Below, in pieces: positions 34,642 through 43,090 of a stretch of 64,000 bases of DNA. The position numbers were made by a program, and so were the translations under genes. The notes under the pieces are model-generated. The model made no database searches and was not told where the DNA came from. It worked only from the letters and a program-made list of their open reading frames with translations. The DNA comes from Bacteroidales bacterium (GTDB lineage: Bacteria; Bacteroidota; Bacteroidia; Bacteroidales; F082). How positions within the stretch are numbered: the first letter of the stretch is position 1; each line of letters starts with the position of its first letter. The stretch is taken from contig JAFGXS010000005.1 in the NCBI GenBank assembly GCA_016936505.1, positions 50,777 to 114,776 of the forward strand, given 5' to 3'.

Positions 34642-37092
34642 ATGTGGCAAAGCTTTTTTAAATCGGGACTACGTATTTTAAGAAGACAGAAGAATTATAC
34701 CTTCTTAAACCTCTTTGGACTTACTATTGGTTTGGTTGCCTTTATTTTTATCTTTTTATATATCCGTAACGAGATTTCTTACGACAGAGGCTGGAAAAAC
34801 TATCACCATTTATTTCGGGTTACACAGGAATATGCAACAGGTGATCATGCAGATAAAATGGCACTAACTTCTTACGCCCTTGCAGGATTACTAGAAACGT
34901 CATTTCCTGATAAAATTATTGCAACCCGATTGTTTTTTACTGATCCTTCTGATAACAACGCTGTATCGTCGGTTCGCTATCAAGGAAAATACTACGACAT
35001 CCCTAACTTAACTATTGCCGACAATAATTTTTTCAAGGTATTTAACTATTCATTTACTGAAGGAAATCCGGACTCTTGCCTGAGCAAACCAAACAGTATA
35101 GTGATTAGTGAGGAAGTAAAGAAACAAATTTTTGGGCAACAGAATGCCTTAGGCAAAAAAGTTAAAACCAGTATAAGAACCTATACCGTAACAGGCGTAT
35201 TTAAAGAAAAAGAACAACCTTCGCACCTTCAGTTTAATGCGCTTATCTCATTCAGCTCACTGGAAAAAGAAGAAATTCAAAATCTTAAACGTAACTGGCT
35301 ATGGTTTAACAGCTACACCTATATTCGGACCAAAAATCCAGAAAACTATATATTACTTGAGAAACTTGCCAACAACGAAATAAAAACAAAACTCAATGAA
35401 TATATAAAACAAGAAAAAATAAACCTTTCAGGCTACTACGGAATACGTTTCCAACCCATTTATAAAATACATTTTGAGTCGGGCCTTCTTTACGACAGTC
35501 ATTCAAACACACAAATTTTCTATCTCTATCTTTTTGGTATTATTGCATTTTTCATCCTGCTTACAGCTTCCATTAATTATGTTAACCTAACTACAGCCAG
35601 AGCCATCAAACGTGCTCGTGAAACCGGAATCAGAAAAATAATCGGAGCAAGCAGAAGACTTTTACTCAAACAATATATTAGCGAATCTTTGTTACTTACC
35701 CTTGCCGCGTTTCTTCTTGCTATGAGTATGGTTGAATTAATCTTACCCGTATTTAATAATTTAGTCCAAAAGCATTTAGTGCTCATCCAAAGTCTTACTT
35801 CAGGCTATGGTATCATTTTTGGAGCCCTTTTACTTTTTATTGTCTTTTTGTTGGCTTTGCTGAGTGGTAGTTTTCCGGCTCTTATCCTGTATCGGTTAAA
35901 ACCATCTGCTGTTTTACGTGGAAACAGTATGATAATCAGCAGGGGGAAAAGGCAATATACTACAGCCTCTATCAGGAAATTTCTTGTTATTTTTCAATAT
36001 ATCATTGCCATAGGAGTGATTATATCTACAGCAATTATTGCCGCTCAGATCCATTTTGTTAAAAATCAGAACCTTGGTTTTAACCAAAACAACCTATTCA
36101 TTGTGAACAGTCCTCCCGATACTTCTTTTGTTCATCGTGTAGAACCGTTTATTAAGTCAATTGAAGAAATATCCGGAGTACAAATGGTAACTACCAGTAC
36201 TAACCTTCCCGGATATCTTTCGGGGAAACTGCTACTACGTGTTGGCGACAATCCGAAAAGTGAAATTCACACACTTAACAATTACATTGTAGGAAAAGAC
36301 TTTTTCAAAATTCTTGAAATTCCCTTTATCAACGGGAGAAGCTTTTCATCAAAACTAGACAAAGATACAACTGAAAATATTGTCATTAATGAAGCTGCCG
36401 TAAAATATCTTAATCTGAATGATAGTTCAATAGGAACTACTATTCAAACCCCTTCTGGTACAAAAGGAAAGGTTATTGGAATTATTAAAAACTTTAATTT
36501 CTCTTCACTACATCAATCTATACAACCTCTGGCTTTTGTTTATCGCCCTCAGTTCCCGCGATATGTTATGGTACGATACAAAGCAGGTGAAAAGAAATAT
36601 ATTATTAACAAACTACACCAAACCTGGGATCTTTTAAATCCAGGATATAATCTATACTACACTGACCTAAGTCAAAAAATAAGCGGCTTGTACCAAACCG
36701 ATCAACGTATGTTGAGTTTGTTCATTTATTTCTCTCTAATCGTTCTTTTGATTTCTTCACTTGGTTTGTACGGATTATCTGCTTTTTTAATTGAACAGCG
36801 ATCAAAAGAAATCAGCATCAGAAAAATTTTGGGCGGATCAGACATGAAAATCCTTTGGTTCATAGCTAAAGAATATCTTTGGCTGGTTTTAGTAGCCGGA
36901 ATTATTGCTTCTCCTGTAGTTTATTACTTTACCTATCAATGGTTGAACCGTTTTGCTTACCATATTCCTTTAAATATTCTTTATTTCCCATTGGGAATAT
37001 TATTTGTTTTAATGATGGCTTTATTAACTGTTTGGATTAAGTCGTACAGTATCTTAAGACAAAATCCTTCGGCTGTGATTAAATACGAATAA
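34642..37092 (+). CDS. FtsX/MacB-like ABC permease
   Basis: 816 residues: two FtsX-type halves, each with an N-terminal helix (about 20-42; 438-460), a large periplasmic MacB-PCD-like domain and three helices, ending in the coupling motif region (IKRARETGIRKIIGAS and IEQRSKEISIRKILGGS). This double permease form is frequent in Bacteroidota and is predicted to export peptides, lipids or antibiotics with an HlyD/TolC partner. No such partner is nearby. Operon with the ATPase, divergent from an NtrC-like pair. Confidence 0.9.
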   Translation: MWQSFFKSGLRILRRQKNYTFLNLFGLTIGLVAFIFIFLYIRNEISYDRGWKNYHHLFRVTQEYATGDHADKMALTSYALAGLLETSFPDKIIATRLFFTDPSDNNAVSSVRYQGKYYDIPNLTIADNNFFKVFNYSFTEGNPDSCLSKPNSIVISEEVKKQIFGQQNALGKKVKTSIRTYTVTGVFKEKEQPSHLQFNALISFSSLEKEEIQNLKRNWLWFNSYTYIRTKNPENYILLEKLANNEIKTKLNEYIKQEKINLSGYYGIRFQPIYKIHFESGLLYDSHSNTQIFYLYLFGIIAFFILLTASINYVNLTTARAIKRARETGIRKIIGASRRLLLKQYISESLLLTLAAFLLAMSMVELILPVFNNLVQKHLVLIQSLTSGYGIIFGALLLFIVFLLALLSGSFPALILYRLKPSAVLRGNSMIISRGKRQYTTASIRKFLVIFQYIIAIGVIISTAIIAAQIHFVKNQNLGFNQNNLFIVNSPPDTSFVHRVEPFIKSIEEISGVQMVTTSTNLPGYLSGKLLLRVGDNPKSEIHTLNNYIVGKDFFKILEIPFINGRSFSSKLDKDTTENIVINEAAVKYLNLNDSSIGTTIQTPSGTKGKVIGIIKNFNFSSLHQSIQPLAFVYRPQFPRYVMVRYKAGEKKYIINKLHQTWDLLNPGYNLYYTDLSQKISGLYQTDQRMLSLFIYFSLIVLLISSLGLYGLSAFLIEQRSKEISIRKILGGSDMKILWFIAKEYLWLVLVAGIIASPVVYYFTYQWLNRFAYHIPLNILYFPLGILFVLMMALLTVWIKSYSILRQNPSAVIKYE

Positions 37093-37093
37093 A

Positions 37094-37126
37094 GTTTCCC
37101 TTTCCGGAAAATCCGGAAAGGGAAAC
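37094..37126. repeat. Perfect 15-bp hairpin between convergent genes
   Basis: GTTTCCCTTTCCGGA and its exact reverse complement, separated by AAA. It lies right after the permease stop. Neither flank has a real T tract, so if it terminates transcription it is atypical; it may instead protect the mRNA 3' end. Confidence 0.6.
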
Positions 37127-37151
37127 AACCATGAAAAACTGATTTAAATGA

Positions 37152-38534
37152 TCAATCGAAAGCAGTATATGCGGTTTCTCCGTGCATTGCTTCATCAAGC
37201 CCCATTGCTTCCTGTTTATCCGTTGCCCGAAGTCCTACAAGTTTATTTACTATCATAAATAAGATAAAGGTTCCTACACCGGAATAAAGTACAGTAGCTC
37301 CAACAGCAATAAGCTGTACAACTATTTGATGAGGATCTCCGTAAAATGCACCTTTATAAGCCGACTGTATTGCCGGGGTTGCCAAAAGTCCGGTTAACAG
37401 TGCACCTATAATTCCGCCCACACCGTGAACACCAAAAGCATCCAAAGTGTCATCGTAACCTAATTTTGGTTTAACATAAGCAACCATTACAAAACAAACC
37501 AGCGAAACTAGTACTCCAATAATTAAGGCTCCGGTTACATCCACAAAACCCGCTGCCGGCGTTATAGCGACCAATCCTGCTACTGCTCCGGTAGCCAACC
37601 CCACAAGTGTTGGTTTCTTACCAATAAACCAGTCCATTATTGCCCAGGTAAAGGCTGCTGCTGCTGTAGCAACATGAGTAACCAAAAAGGCGCTGGCTGC
37701 TAAGCCATCAGCTGCCAAGCCACTGCCGGCGTTAAAACCAAACCATCCGACCCAAAGCAAAGCAGCACCAATAGCTACAAAAGGAACACTATGCGGAGGA
37801 ATTGCATGTCCCTGATAATCTCTTCTTTTACCCAACATTACAGCCATTACTAATGCTGCAATCCCGGCATTGATGTGAACTACCGTACCTCCTGCAAAAT
37901 CAAGGGCACCCAGTTTCATCAACCAACCATCCGAGGACCAAACCCAATGTGCTACAGGATTATAAATTAACAGGGCCCATAGCAATGAAAAAATCACAAA
38001 ACCTTTAAATTTAATTCGCTCGGCAAAGGCACCGATGATCAAAGCCGGTGTAATTACTGCAAACATCATTTGAAAAATGATAAAAACAAAATGAGGAATG
38101 GTTCCAACCATTAGAGGTTCACCATTAACTATTTGTCCTGAAGGCTGTGAATGTGAAATAAAATAAGGACTCAAATCACCGAGATGAATCCCATGCAGAA
38201 ATGACCAATCGAAACCACCAATATAGGGTGCCAAAGACCCTGTAGTGCTTCCAAAGGCCAGACTATAACCAACCACAACCCATTCAATGCTGATGACCGC
38301 TACAATCATAAAGGTTTGCATGAGCACATTAACGAAATTCTTCCTGCGAACCAAACCACCATAAAAAAGTGCCAGACCCGGAATTGACATCAATAACACT
38401 AGTGCAGATGCTACAATCATCCAGGCTGTGTCTCCTGTGTCAACCACAGGATGAGTAACCGATTCACAAAAACCTGAAAACGGAATAAATAATAAAGCTA
38501 TTATTGTAAAAATTGAGATGATATATTTTTTCAT
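37152..38534 (-). CDS. amtB: Ammonium transporter
   Basis: 460 residues: a signal peptide (FTIIALLFIPFSGFCES) then 11 helices of the Amt family. The two pore histidines are in GGTVVHINAG and FGVHGVGG. The Amt signature DFAGGTVVHINAG and the GLALFYGGLVRRKN motif are intact. Start at ATG 38534 follows from the signal peptide, giving a 31-base gap to glnB. The pair is transcribed behind a predicted glutamine-codon attenuator. The C-terminal tail QEAMGLDEAMHGE is the usual PII-regulated tail. Confidence 0.96.
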   Translation of the reverse strand: MKKYIISIFTIIALLFIPFSGFCESVTHPVVDTGDTAWMIVASALVLLMSIPGLALFYGGLVRRKNFVNVLMQTFMIVAVISIEWVVVGYSLAFGSTTGSLAPYIGGFDWSFLHGIHLGDLSPYFISHSQPSGQIVNGEPLMVGTIPHFVFIIFQMMFAVITPALIIGAFAERIKFKGFVIFSLLWALLIYNPVAHWVWSSDGWLMKLGALDFAGGTVVHINAGIAALVMAVMLGKRRDYQGHAIPPHSVPFVAIGAALLWVGWFGFNAGSGLAADGLAASAFLVTHVATAAAAFTWAIMDWFIGKKPTLVGLATGAVAGLVAITPAAGFVDVTGALIIGVLVSLVCFVMVAYVKPKLGYDDTLDAFGVHGVGGIIGALLTGLLATPAIQSAYKGAFYGDPHQIVVQLIAVGATVLYSGVGTFILFMIVNKLVGLRATDKQEAMGLDEAMHGETAYTAFD

Positions 38535-38565
38535 TTTGTATCCGATTCTAAGATGAATAAAAGGA

Positions 38566-38925
38566 CTAATTCTCTGGCAAATCAGGGTTAAATAACGCCG
38601 CCGGACCTGTTTCTCCGGTCCTGATCCGGTAAGTCTTTTCCACATCAGAAACAAATATTTTACCGTCGCCCATTTCTCCGGTTCTTGCTGCTTTCATTAT
38701 TGCCTGGACTGTTTTTTCAACATTTTCATCGCGAACAACTATAGAAAGCATATGCCGCTGAATGTAATGGGAATGGAAAACCTGCCCCCTTACCACAAGA
38801 TCTTCTGTTGATTTTCCCAAACCGGTAATATCCCAGTAAGAGAACCAATCAATGTCAGCTTCGTACAAAGCTTTTTTTACATCTTCAAATTTCGATTTTC
38901 GAATAACAGCTTCAATTTTTTTCAT
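38566..38925 (-). CDS. glnB: PII signal protein with divergent T-loop
   Basis: 119 residues. The beta core and B/C-loops (TGEMGDGKIFV and YRIRTGETGPAAL) that bind ATP/ADP are normal. The T-loop is not: GLGKSTEDLVVRGQVFHSHY replaces the canonical segment, one residue shorter. Gln39 is lost and Phe takes the place of the uridylylated Tyr51. Uridylylation is therefore not expected, and 2-oxoglutarate binding may be altered. It should still gate AmtB, encoded 31 bases downstream. It is first in an operon preceded by a leader peptide and terminator. Confidence 0.92.
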   Translation of the reverse strand: MKKIEAVIRKSKFEDVKKALYEADIDWFSYWDITGLGKSTEDLVVRGQVFHSHYIQRHMLSIVVRDENVEKTVQAIMKAARTGEMGDGKIFVSDVEKTYRIRTGETGPAALFNPDLPEN

Positions 38926-38940
38926 ATTTGTAAGATTTGA

Positions 38941-39008
38941 TAAAACAAAAAAGGCTCATGAGTAATCCCACAAGCCTTTATATTATTATTAATATCCTTA
39001 TGGGATCA
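38941..39008 (-). promoter_or_regulatory. Predicted Gln attenuator: terminator/antiterminator
   Basis: On the minus-strand RNA, two structures exclude each other. Terminator: 13-bp stem, plus-strand arms 38950-38962 and 38967-38979 with loop 38963-38966 (three G-U pairs), then UUUGUUUUA. Antiterminator: UGAUCCCAUA (39008-38999) pairs along all 10 bases (two G-U) with UGUGGGAUUA (38972-38963), which occupies the upper 5' arm and loop of the terminator. The UGA is the leader-peptide stop codon. A ribosome reaching the stop would mask the antiterminator; one stalled at the Gln codons would leave it free. glnB begins 15 bases after the T tract. Confidence 0.65.
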
Positions 39009-39197
39009 ATGTAATCGATTTTGCTGTTGATTTTGTTGTTGCTGATTAAACAGGATTCTGTTGTTGAACAGTACGCTAGACTCAATCCTTGTATTCTGAA
39101 GTATGAAAAAACCAAAAGACACACATGTCATAAACAATATTCGGGAAACAAAGATCTGCGTATAAGTAATGAGTCCGTAAATCATGTTCCTTTTCAT
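39006..39197 (-). CDS. Glutamine-rich leader peptide of glnB-amtB
   Basis: A 63-codon frame starting at ATG 39197, 29 bases after a consensus -7 box. The last 14 codons are N-QQQQ-N-QQQ-N-RLH: seven Gln codons (CAA/CAG) at 39021-39044, then stop at 39006-39008. The peptide has no resemblance to a protein family; its middle is hydrophobic. Its value seems to be in its translation: the Gln run lies just before the antiterminator strand. Shorter starts at internal ATGs would keep the Gln codons. Confidence 0.6.
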   Translation of the reverse strand: MKRNMIYGLITYTQIFVSRILFMTCVSFGFFILQNTRIESSVLFNNRILFNQQQQNQQQNRLH

Positions 39198-39226
39198 ACC
39201 TTTATCTTTTTAAAAACCTAACTTTT

Positions 39227-39259
39227 CAAAAATAGAAAACTATCAGACGGATTTTCCAA
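39227..39259 (-). promoter_or_regulatory. Promoter TTG-N22-TATTTTTG for leader-glnB-amtB
   Basis: On the minus strand TTG at 39259-39257 and TATTTTTG at 39234-39227, 22 bases apart (allowed 17-23). Transcription would start near 39222, 25 bases before the leader ATG. Confidence 0.6.
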
Positions 39260-39447
39260 AAAGCCAACCGCAAACGGGCAAATTTTCAAACCAAATCAAA
39301 TATTAAAATTTGATCTCAGTTACTGTGTAGGTTTAAAACGTTTGCATAAAAATCGAAAATTCAACACTTTACACTAGATTAATTCAAAAAGTTGATTTAA
39401 ACTCATAAAACTATACAATTGATACAAACTTTTTAAACACTACAGTT

Positions 39448-40016
39448 ATGAAAAACATTTTTATTTCAATTACTTTATTCTTTATTGTTATTTCAGGGTT
39501 TGCTCAAACTGCATCAGGTGAAAAATCTGTTTTTGGTATCCAAACCGGTTTTTTTGGAATTTGGGGGTATAACGAAGCAAGGCTTTCAAACACAGTTGTC
39601 TTAAGAAGCGAAGCAGGATTGGATGCCGGTATTTGGGGAGGTTCATATTATTCCAAAACAGGTATAGCTTTTATTCCCACTTTTAATATCGGTTCCAGAT
39701 GGTATTATAACCTTAAAAAAAGAGCTGAAAAAGGCAAAAGAACAGATGGAAACAGCGGCAATTTTTTGTCGCTCAAGGCCATGTTTCATCCCAACCTTTT
39801 TGTTATCTCCAATTATAAAGATTTGAAGGTTCAAAGTAAGCTCATCATTACCCCAAAACCGGGGTATTAGAAGAAATATCGGCAACCATTTTAATTATGA
39901 GGTAGAAACCCGGACCGGCTTTTATATATTATCTTCCTGACCACTCGAATGGCCTAACCGAAGCTGTACTTGACCGGGGACTATTTATAAATCTTAGAAT
40001 TGGATACAGATTTTAA
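39448..40016 (+). pseudogene. Frameshifted outer-membrane-type protein
   Basis: Signal peptide (ISITLFFIVISGFAQ), then GEKSVFGIQTGFFGIWGYNEARLS, conserved-looking barrel strands, and stop at 39870 after ITPKPGY. Reading on in other frames restores the family: GIRRNIGNHFNYEVETRTGFY from 39856 after loss of one G of a GGGG run, and after a second shift near 39930 the segment [27 protein letters not shown] ends at 40016. A final aromatic residue after a beta strand is typical of outer-membrane barrels. Two separate frameshifts make decay more likely than programmed shifting; one or both could be sequence errors. Confidence 0.75.
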
Positions 40017-41117
40017 AAATCATCCTCTTTTGCAGCGCCGAATTCCATCAAATACGATTTGATAAACTCATCCAGTTCACCATCGAGTACAGCCTGTGTA
40101 TTTGAGGTTTCATAACCGGTTCGCAAATCTTTTACCAGTTTGTAAGGGTGCAACACATACGAACGGATTTGTGAACCCCATTCAATTTTTTTCTTGTTCC
40201 CTTCAATTTCTGCCTGGGCCTCTTTCTTTTTGCGCAATTCAATTTCGTATAGCTGTGAACGCAACATCTGCATTGCTTTTTCACGGTTCTGAAGCTGTGA
40301 TCGCGTTTCCTGACACTCAATTACCAATCCGGAAGGTTCGTGGCGTAAACGTACGGCTGTTTCTACTTTATTTACATTTTGACCCCCGGGTCCGCTACTG
40401 CGAAATGTATCCCAGCTTATATCTGACGGGCTAATCTGAATTTCAATATTTTCATCCACAACAGGATATACATAAACCGATGCGAATGATGTATGACGGC
40501 GGTTAGCAGAGTCGTACGGAGAAAGACGAACCAATCTGTGAACACCATTTTCGCCTTTCAATAATCCAAAAGCAAACTCACCCTCAAATTCGAGGGATAC
40601 CGATTTAATTCCTGCTACATCGCCTTCCTGAAAATCCAGTTCTTTTACTTTGAAATTATTGCGCTCGCCGTAACGGATGTACATACGCATGAGCATCTCT
40701 GCCCAATCCTGACTTTCGGTTCCACCGGCACCAGGATTAATTTTTAAAATAGCATTCAACCGATCCTCATCCTGCCCCAACATGCGTAAAAACTCAAGCG
40801 ATTCCAGTTCGCTTTCTGTCTGAACAAACTGCTCATCCACTTCATCCTGAGTTGCTTCCCCATCTTTCAAAAACTCGGCTAGTGTAGCCAAATCGCTCAG
40901 CGCTTCCTCTGCCTTTTGAAAAGTTTCAACCCAATTCTTCTTTTCTTTTATTTTTTTCAGCAGTATCTCTGCTGATTTAGGATCATCCCAAAAATCGGGA
41001 GCTTGTGTTTTTTCTTCTTCTTCATCTATTTCCATCACCTTACGGTCGATGTCAAAGATACCTCCTCAGTGCCGCTAGTCTTTCCGACAGGCCCTTCATA
41101 GCTTCTGCTGTATACAT
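40013..41117 (-). CDS. prfB: Peptide chain release factor 2, programmed +1 frameshift
   Basis: Releases peptides at UGA/UAA. The GGQ loop is [17 protein letters not shown], and the stop-reading tripeptide is SPY (SPF in E. coli). The gene is in two frames: ATG 41117 reads 21 codons to an in-frame TGA (41052-41054). A +1 shift at CTTTGAC (41057-41051), driven by AGGAGG (41066-41061) three bases upstream of CTT, continues in the long frame to 40013, giving about 367 residues. This is the classic autoregulation: low RF2 slows termination at its own UGA and favours the shift. The 3' end overlaps the upstream relic on the other strand by 4 bases. Confidence 0.93.
41051..41066 (-). promoter_or_regulatory. 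RF2 +1 frameshift site
   Basis: AGGAGG-TAT-CTTTGAC on the minus strand: internal Shine-Dalgarno-like sequence, 3-base spacer, slippery CTT and UGA followed by C. Same geometry as E. coli prfB. Confidence 0.9.
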
Positions 41118-41136
41118 AGATTGATTAATTTTTGCA

Positions 41137-41144
41137 CAAAAATA
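41137..41144 (-). promoter_or_regulatory. -7 element TATTTTTG for prfB
   Basis: TAnnTTTG on the minus strand, 19 bases before the prfB ATG, in the gap after recX. Confidence 0.45.
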
Positions 41145-41178
41145 TGAAAAGATGGGGCTGAAAAAAATCAGAACATGA

Positions 41179-41631
41179 TCAAATTTCCTCGCGAAGAACT
41201 TTCCAAACCAGTTCAGGCTGAAATCCTTTTTGAAACGCATAACGCACTAACTTCTGCTGACGGTTGTAATTACTTTTAGCCTGTACCTTTTTAGAAGATA
41301 AAACTGTTTTCAATACATGGAGATATTCTTCATCGTCCAAAGCCTGAAGGCCAATCTGAATAGTTAAATCAGGAACCTGTTTTTGCAATAATGCATGAAT
41401 AATTTTATTCCTGCCCCACTTATTTTGTCTGAGTTTTCCAACTGCAAAAACCCTTGCATAGCGTTCCTCGTCAAGATAATTTTCATCCTCAAGAGTTTTT
41501 ATAATTTCTTCAACAGTGTCAACAGCCGCATGCCATTCAAGTAATTTGTTTTTCACATCGAAGATGCAACGTTCCTGATAAGCGCAATAATTTCTGGCTT
41601 TATCGAGCAAAAAGTCGAGAGGTGGTACCAT
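41179..41631 (-). CDS. recX: RecX regulatory protein
   Basis: Modulates RecA filament growth. 150 residues, three-helix repeat fold; visible marks are DEERYARVFAVGKLRQNKWGRNKI (by its ends DEERYARVF and KWGRNKI) and the late KLVRYAFQKGFQPELVWKVL. A weakly conserved family, but the pattern and length are right. It sits 61 bases upstream of prfB. Confidence 0.88.
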   Translation of the reverse strand: MVPPLDFLLDKARNYCAYQERCIFDVKNKLLEWHAAVDTVEEIIKTLEDENYLDEERYARVFAVGKLRQNKWGRNKIIHALLQKQVPDLTIQIGLQALDDEEYLHVLKTVLSSKKVQAKSNYNRQQKLVRYAFQKGFQPELVWKVLREEI

Positions 41632-41675
41632 AACGAATCAAGTTTTGCCGAAGTTACAAAAAAAAAGAATTTAAT

Positions 41676-42284
41676 TTATTTCCAGGTTCGAAACCGATAA
41701 CCTTGTTTTGAGAAGTGTTCCAAAAATCTGGGTAAGGCAAAAAGCATATTTTTTTCAGATTTTAAACTGTCATGAAAAACCACAATATCACCCGGTCCGG
41801 TTTTACTGATGGCAATATCAAGACAGGCTTCAGCTGTTAATTTTGAATCGTAATCATAAGTAATAACGGACCACATAATGATTTGATAATCGCTTTGAAG
41901 TGCTCTTACCTGCGCGGGCTTAATCCTTCCGTAAGGCGGTCGGAAAAATCGAGACTGAACCAAATCGTCACAAAGTTTTACATTTTCAACATATTGCTGC
42001 GTCGGAGTTCTCCACCCTTTTAGGTGATTAAACGTATGGTTACCCACCAAATGATCGGCATCTTTCACCTGCTGAAAAGTTTCAGGATATTTCCGCACAT
42101 TATCTCCCACACAAAAAAAACAGGCTTTGGCCTCAAATTGCGCCAGAATATTGAGTACTTTTGGCGTGATTTTCGGGTTAGGCCCGTCATCGAACGTAAG
42201 GAAAATTTCCTTGCCTGTAACGTTCTCTTTCCAAAGCATTTTTGGAAAAAAACGATGTAAAAATTCTGGTGTTTGTGGTCTCAT
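41676..42284 (-). CDS. NodB-type polysaccharide deacetylase
   Basis: 202 residues, one catalytic NodB domain with no signal peptide. Motif 1 FLTFDDGPNP (catalytic base and metal Asp), motif 2 GNHTFNH (metal His pair), motif 3 RPPYGRIKPAQ, motif 5 DIVVFHDS. Removes acetyl groups from an aminosugar polymer, probably peptidoglycan or lipid-linked glycan on the cytoplasmic side. Start at ATG 42284 because a consensus promoter ends at 42292, giving a transcript with almost no leader. Confidence 0.88.
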   Translation of the reverse strand: MRPQTPEFLHRFFPKMLWKENVTGKEIFLTFDDGPNPKITPKVLNILAQFEAKACFFCVGDNVRKYPETFQQVKDADHLVGNHTFNHLKGWRTPTQQYVENVKLCDDLVQSRFFRPPYGRIKPAQVRALQSDYQIIMWSVITYDYDSKLTAEACLDIAISKTGPGDIVVFHDSLKSEKNMLFALPRFLEHFSKQGYRFRTWK

Positions 42285-42291
42285 ATTGCCG

Positions 42292-42319
42292 CAAAGATAC
42301 AAGCAAAACGTAAAAACAA
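42292..42319 (-). promoter_or_regulatory. Consensus promoter TTG-N17-TATCTTTG
   Basis: Minus strand TTG 42319-42317, TATCTTTG 42299-42292, spacing 17. Only 7 bases separate the -7 box from the deacetylase ATG. Confidence 0.75.
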
Positions 42320-42337
42320 CTTTTAAAGAGAAAAAAA

Positions 42338-43084
42338 ATGAAAAGACTCGTTTTGGTAAGACACGGAGAAAGTGCCTGGAACAAAGAAAACCGCTTTACC
42401 GGCTGGACCAATGTTCAACTGACTGAACAAGGGGTAAAAGAAGCTAAAGAAGCAGGAAAAGTGTTGAAGAAAGAAGGTTATAACTTCCGTTTGGCTTACA
42501 CTTCATATCTGACCCGTGCTATTAAAACCATGTGGCTGATTCTGGAAGAAATGGACCTGATGTGGATCGAAGAACGTAAAAGCTGGCGTTTGAATGAAAA
42601 ACATTACGGTAATCTTCAGGGATTGAATAAAGCCGAAACTGCTGAAAAATACGGTGATGAAAAAGTGTTGTTATGGCGTCGCAGTTTTGACGTACCACCG
42701 GAACCATTGGCTGACAACGACGAAAGGAACCCACATCTTGATCCCCGTTATGCCGGGGTACCCGCAACTGATTTGCCCTTGACAGAATCATTAAAAGAAG
42801 TAATCGAAAGACTCGAACCATACTGGGAAGAAGAAATCAAGGTTTCATTGCAACAACAGGATGATTTACTTGTAGCTGCTCATGGAAACAGTTTACGCGC
42901 TTTGGTAATGAAATTGAAAGGAATGAGTGAGGAAGAAATTCTGAATTTTAATATTCCTACCGGTATTCCTTATGTGTTCGAGTTTGATGATAATCTGAAT
43001 CTGATCAAAGATTATTTTCTGGGCGACCCCGAAGTGGTAAAAGCCCTGATGGACAAAGTAGCCAATCAAGCAAAAAAGAAATAA
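42338..43084 (+). CDS. gpmA: 2,3-BPG-dependent phosphoglycerate mutase
   Basis: Interconverts 3- and 2-phosphoglycerate in glycolysis. 248 residues as in dPGM. The phospho-His is in LVRHGESAWN (His 9); RFTGWTNVQLTEQG, NEKHYGNLQG and the second His in AAHGNSLRALV are all present. Monocistronic, divergent from the deacetylase gene with a 53-base gap. Confidence 0.96.
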   Translation: MKRLVLVRHGESAWNKENRFTGWTNVQLTEQGVKEAKEAGKVLKKEGYNFRLAYTSYLTRAIKTMWLILEEMDLMWIEERKSWRLNEKHYGNLQGLNKAETAEKYGDEKVLLWRRSFDVPPEPLADNDERNPHLDPRYAGVPATDLPLTESLKEVIERLEPYWEEEIKVSLQQQDDLLVAAHGNSLRALVMKLKGMSEEEILNFNIPTGIPYVFEFDDNLNLIKDYFLGDPEVVKALMDKVANQAKKK

Positions 43085-43090
43085 AACCTA

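Noticed and set aside
37152..38654. Longer amtB starting at 38654
   Set aside because: The extra 40 residues overlap glnB and precede a clear signal peptide at ATG 38534.
39021..39221. 66-codon plus-strand frame opposite the Gln-rich leader
   Set aside because: It is the antisense of the leader peptide, has no promoter on its strand and no protein-like composition.
39293..39447. Structured RNA upstream of the frameshifted relic
   Set aside because: AT-rich with only a short ATCAAAT/ATTTGAT dyad; nothing supports a defined RNA.
41052..41240. 62-codon minus-strand frame as a separate gene
   Set aside because: Its last 21 codons are the first part of prfB before the programmed frameshift; the upstream part overlaps recX's end.
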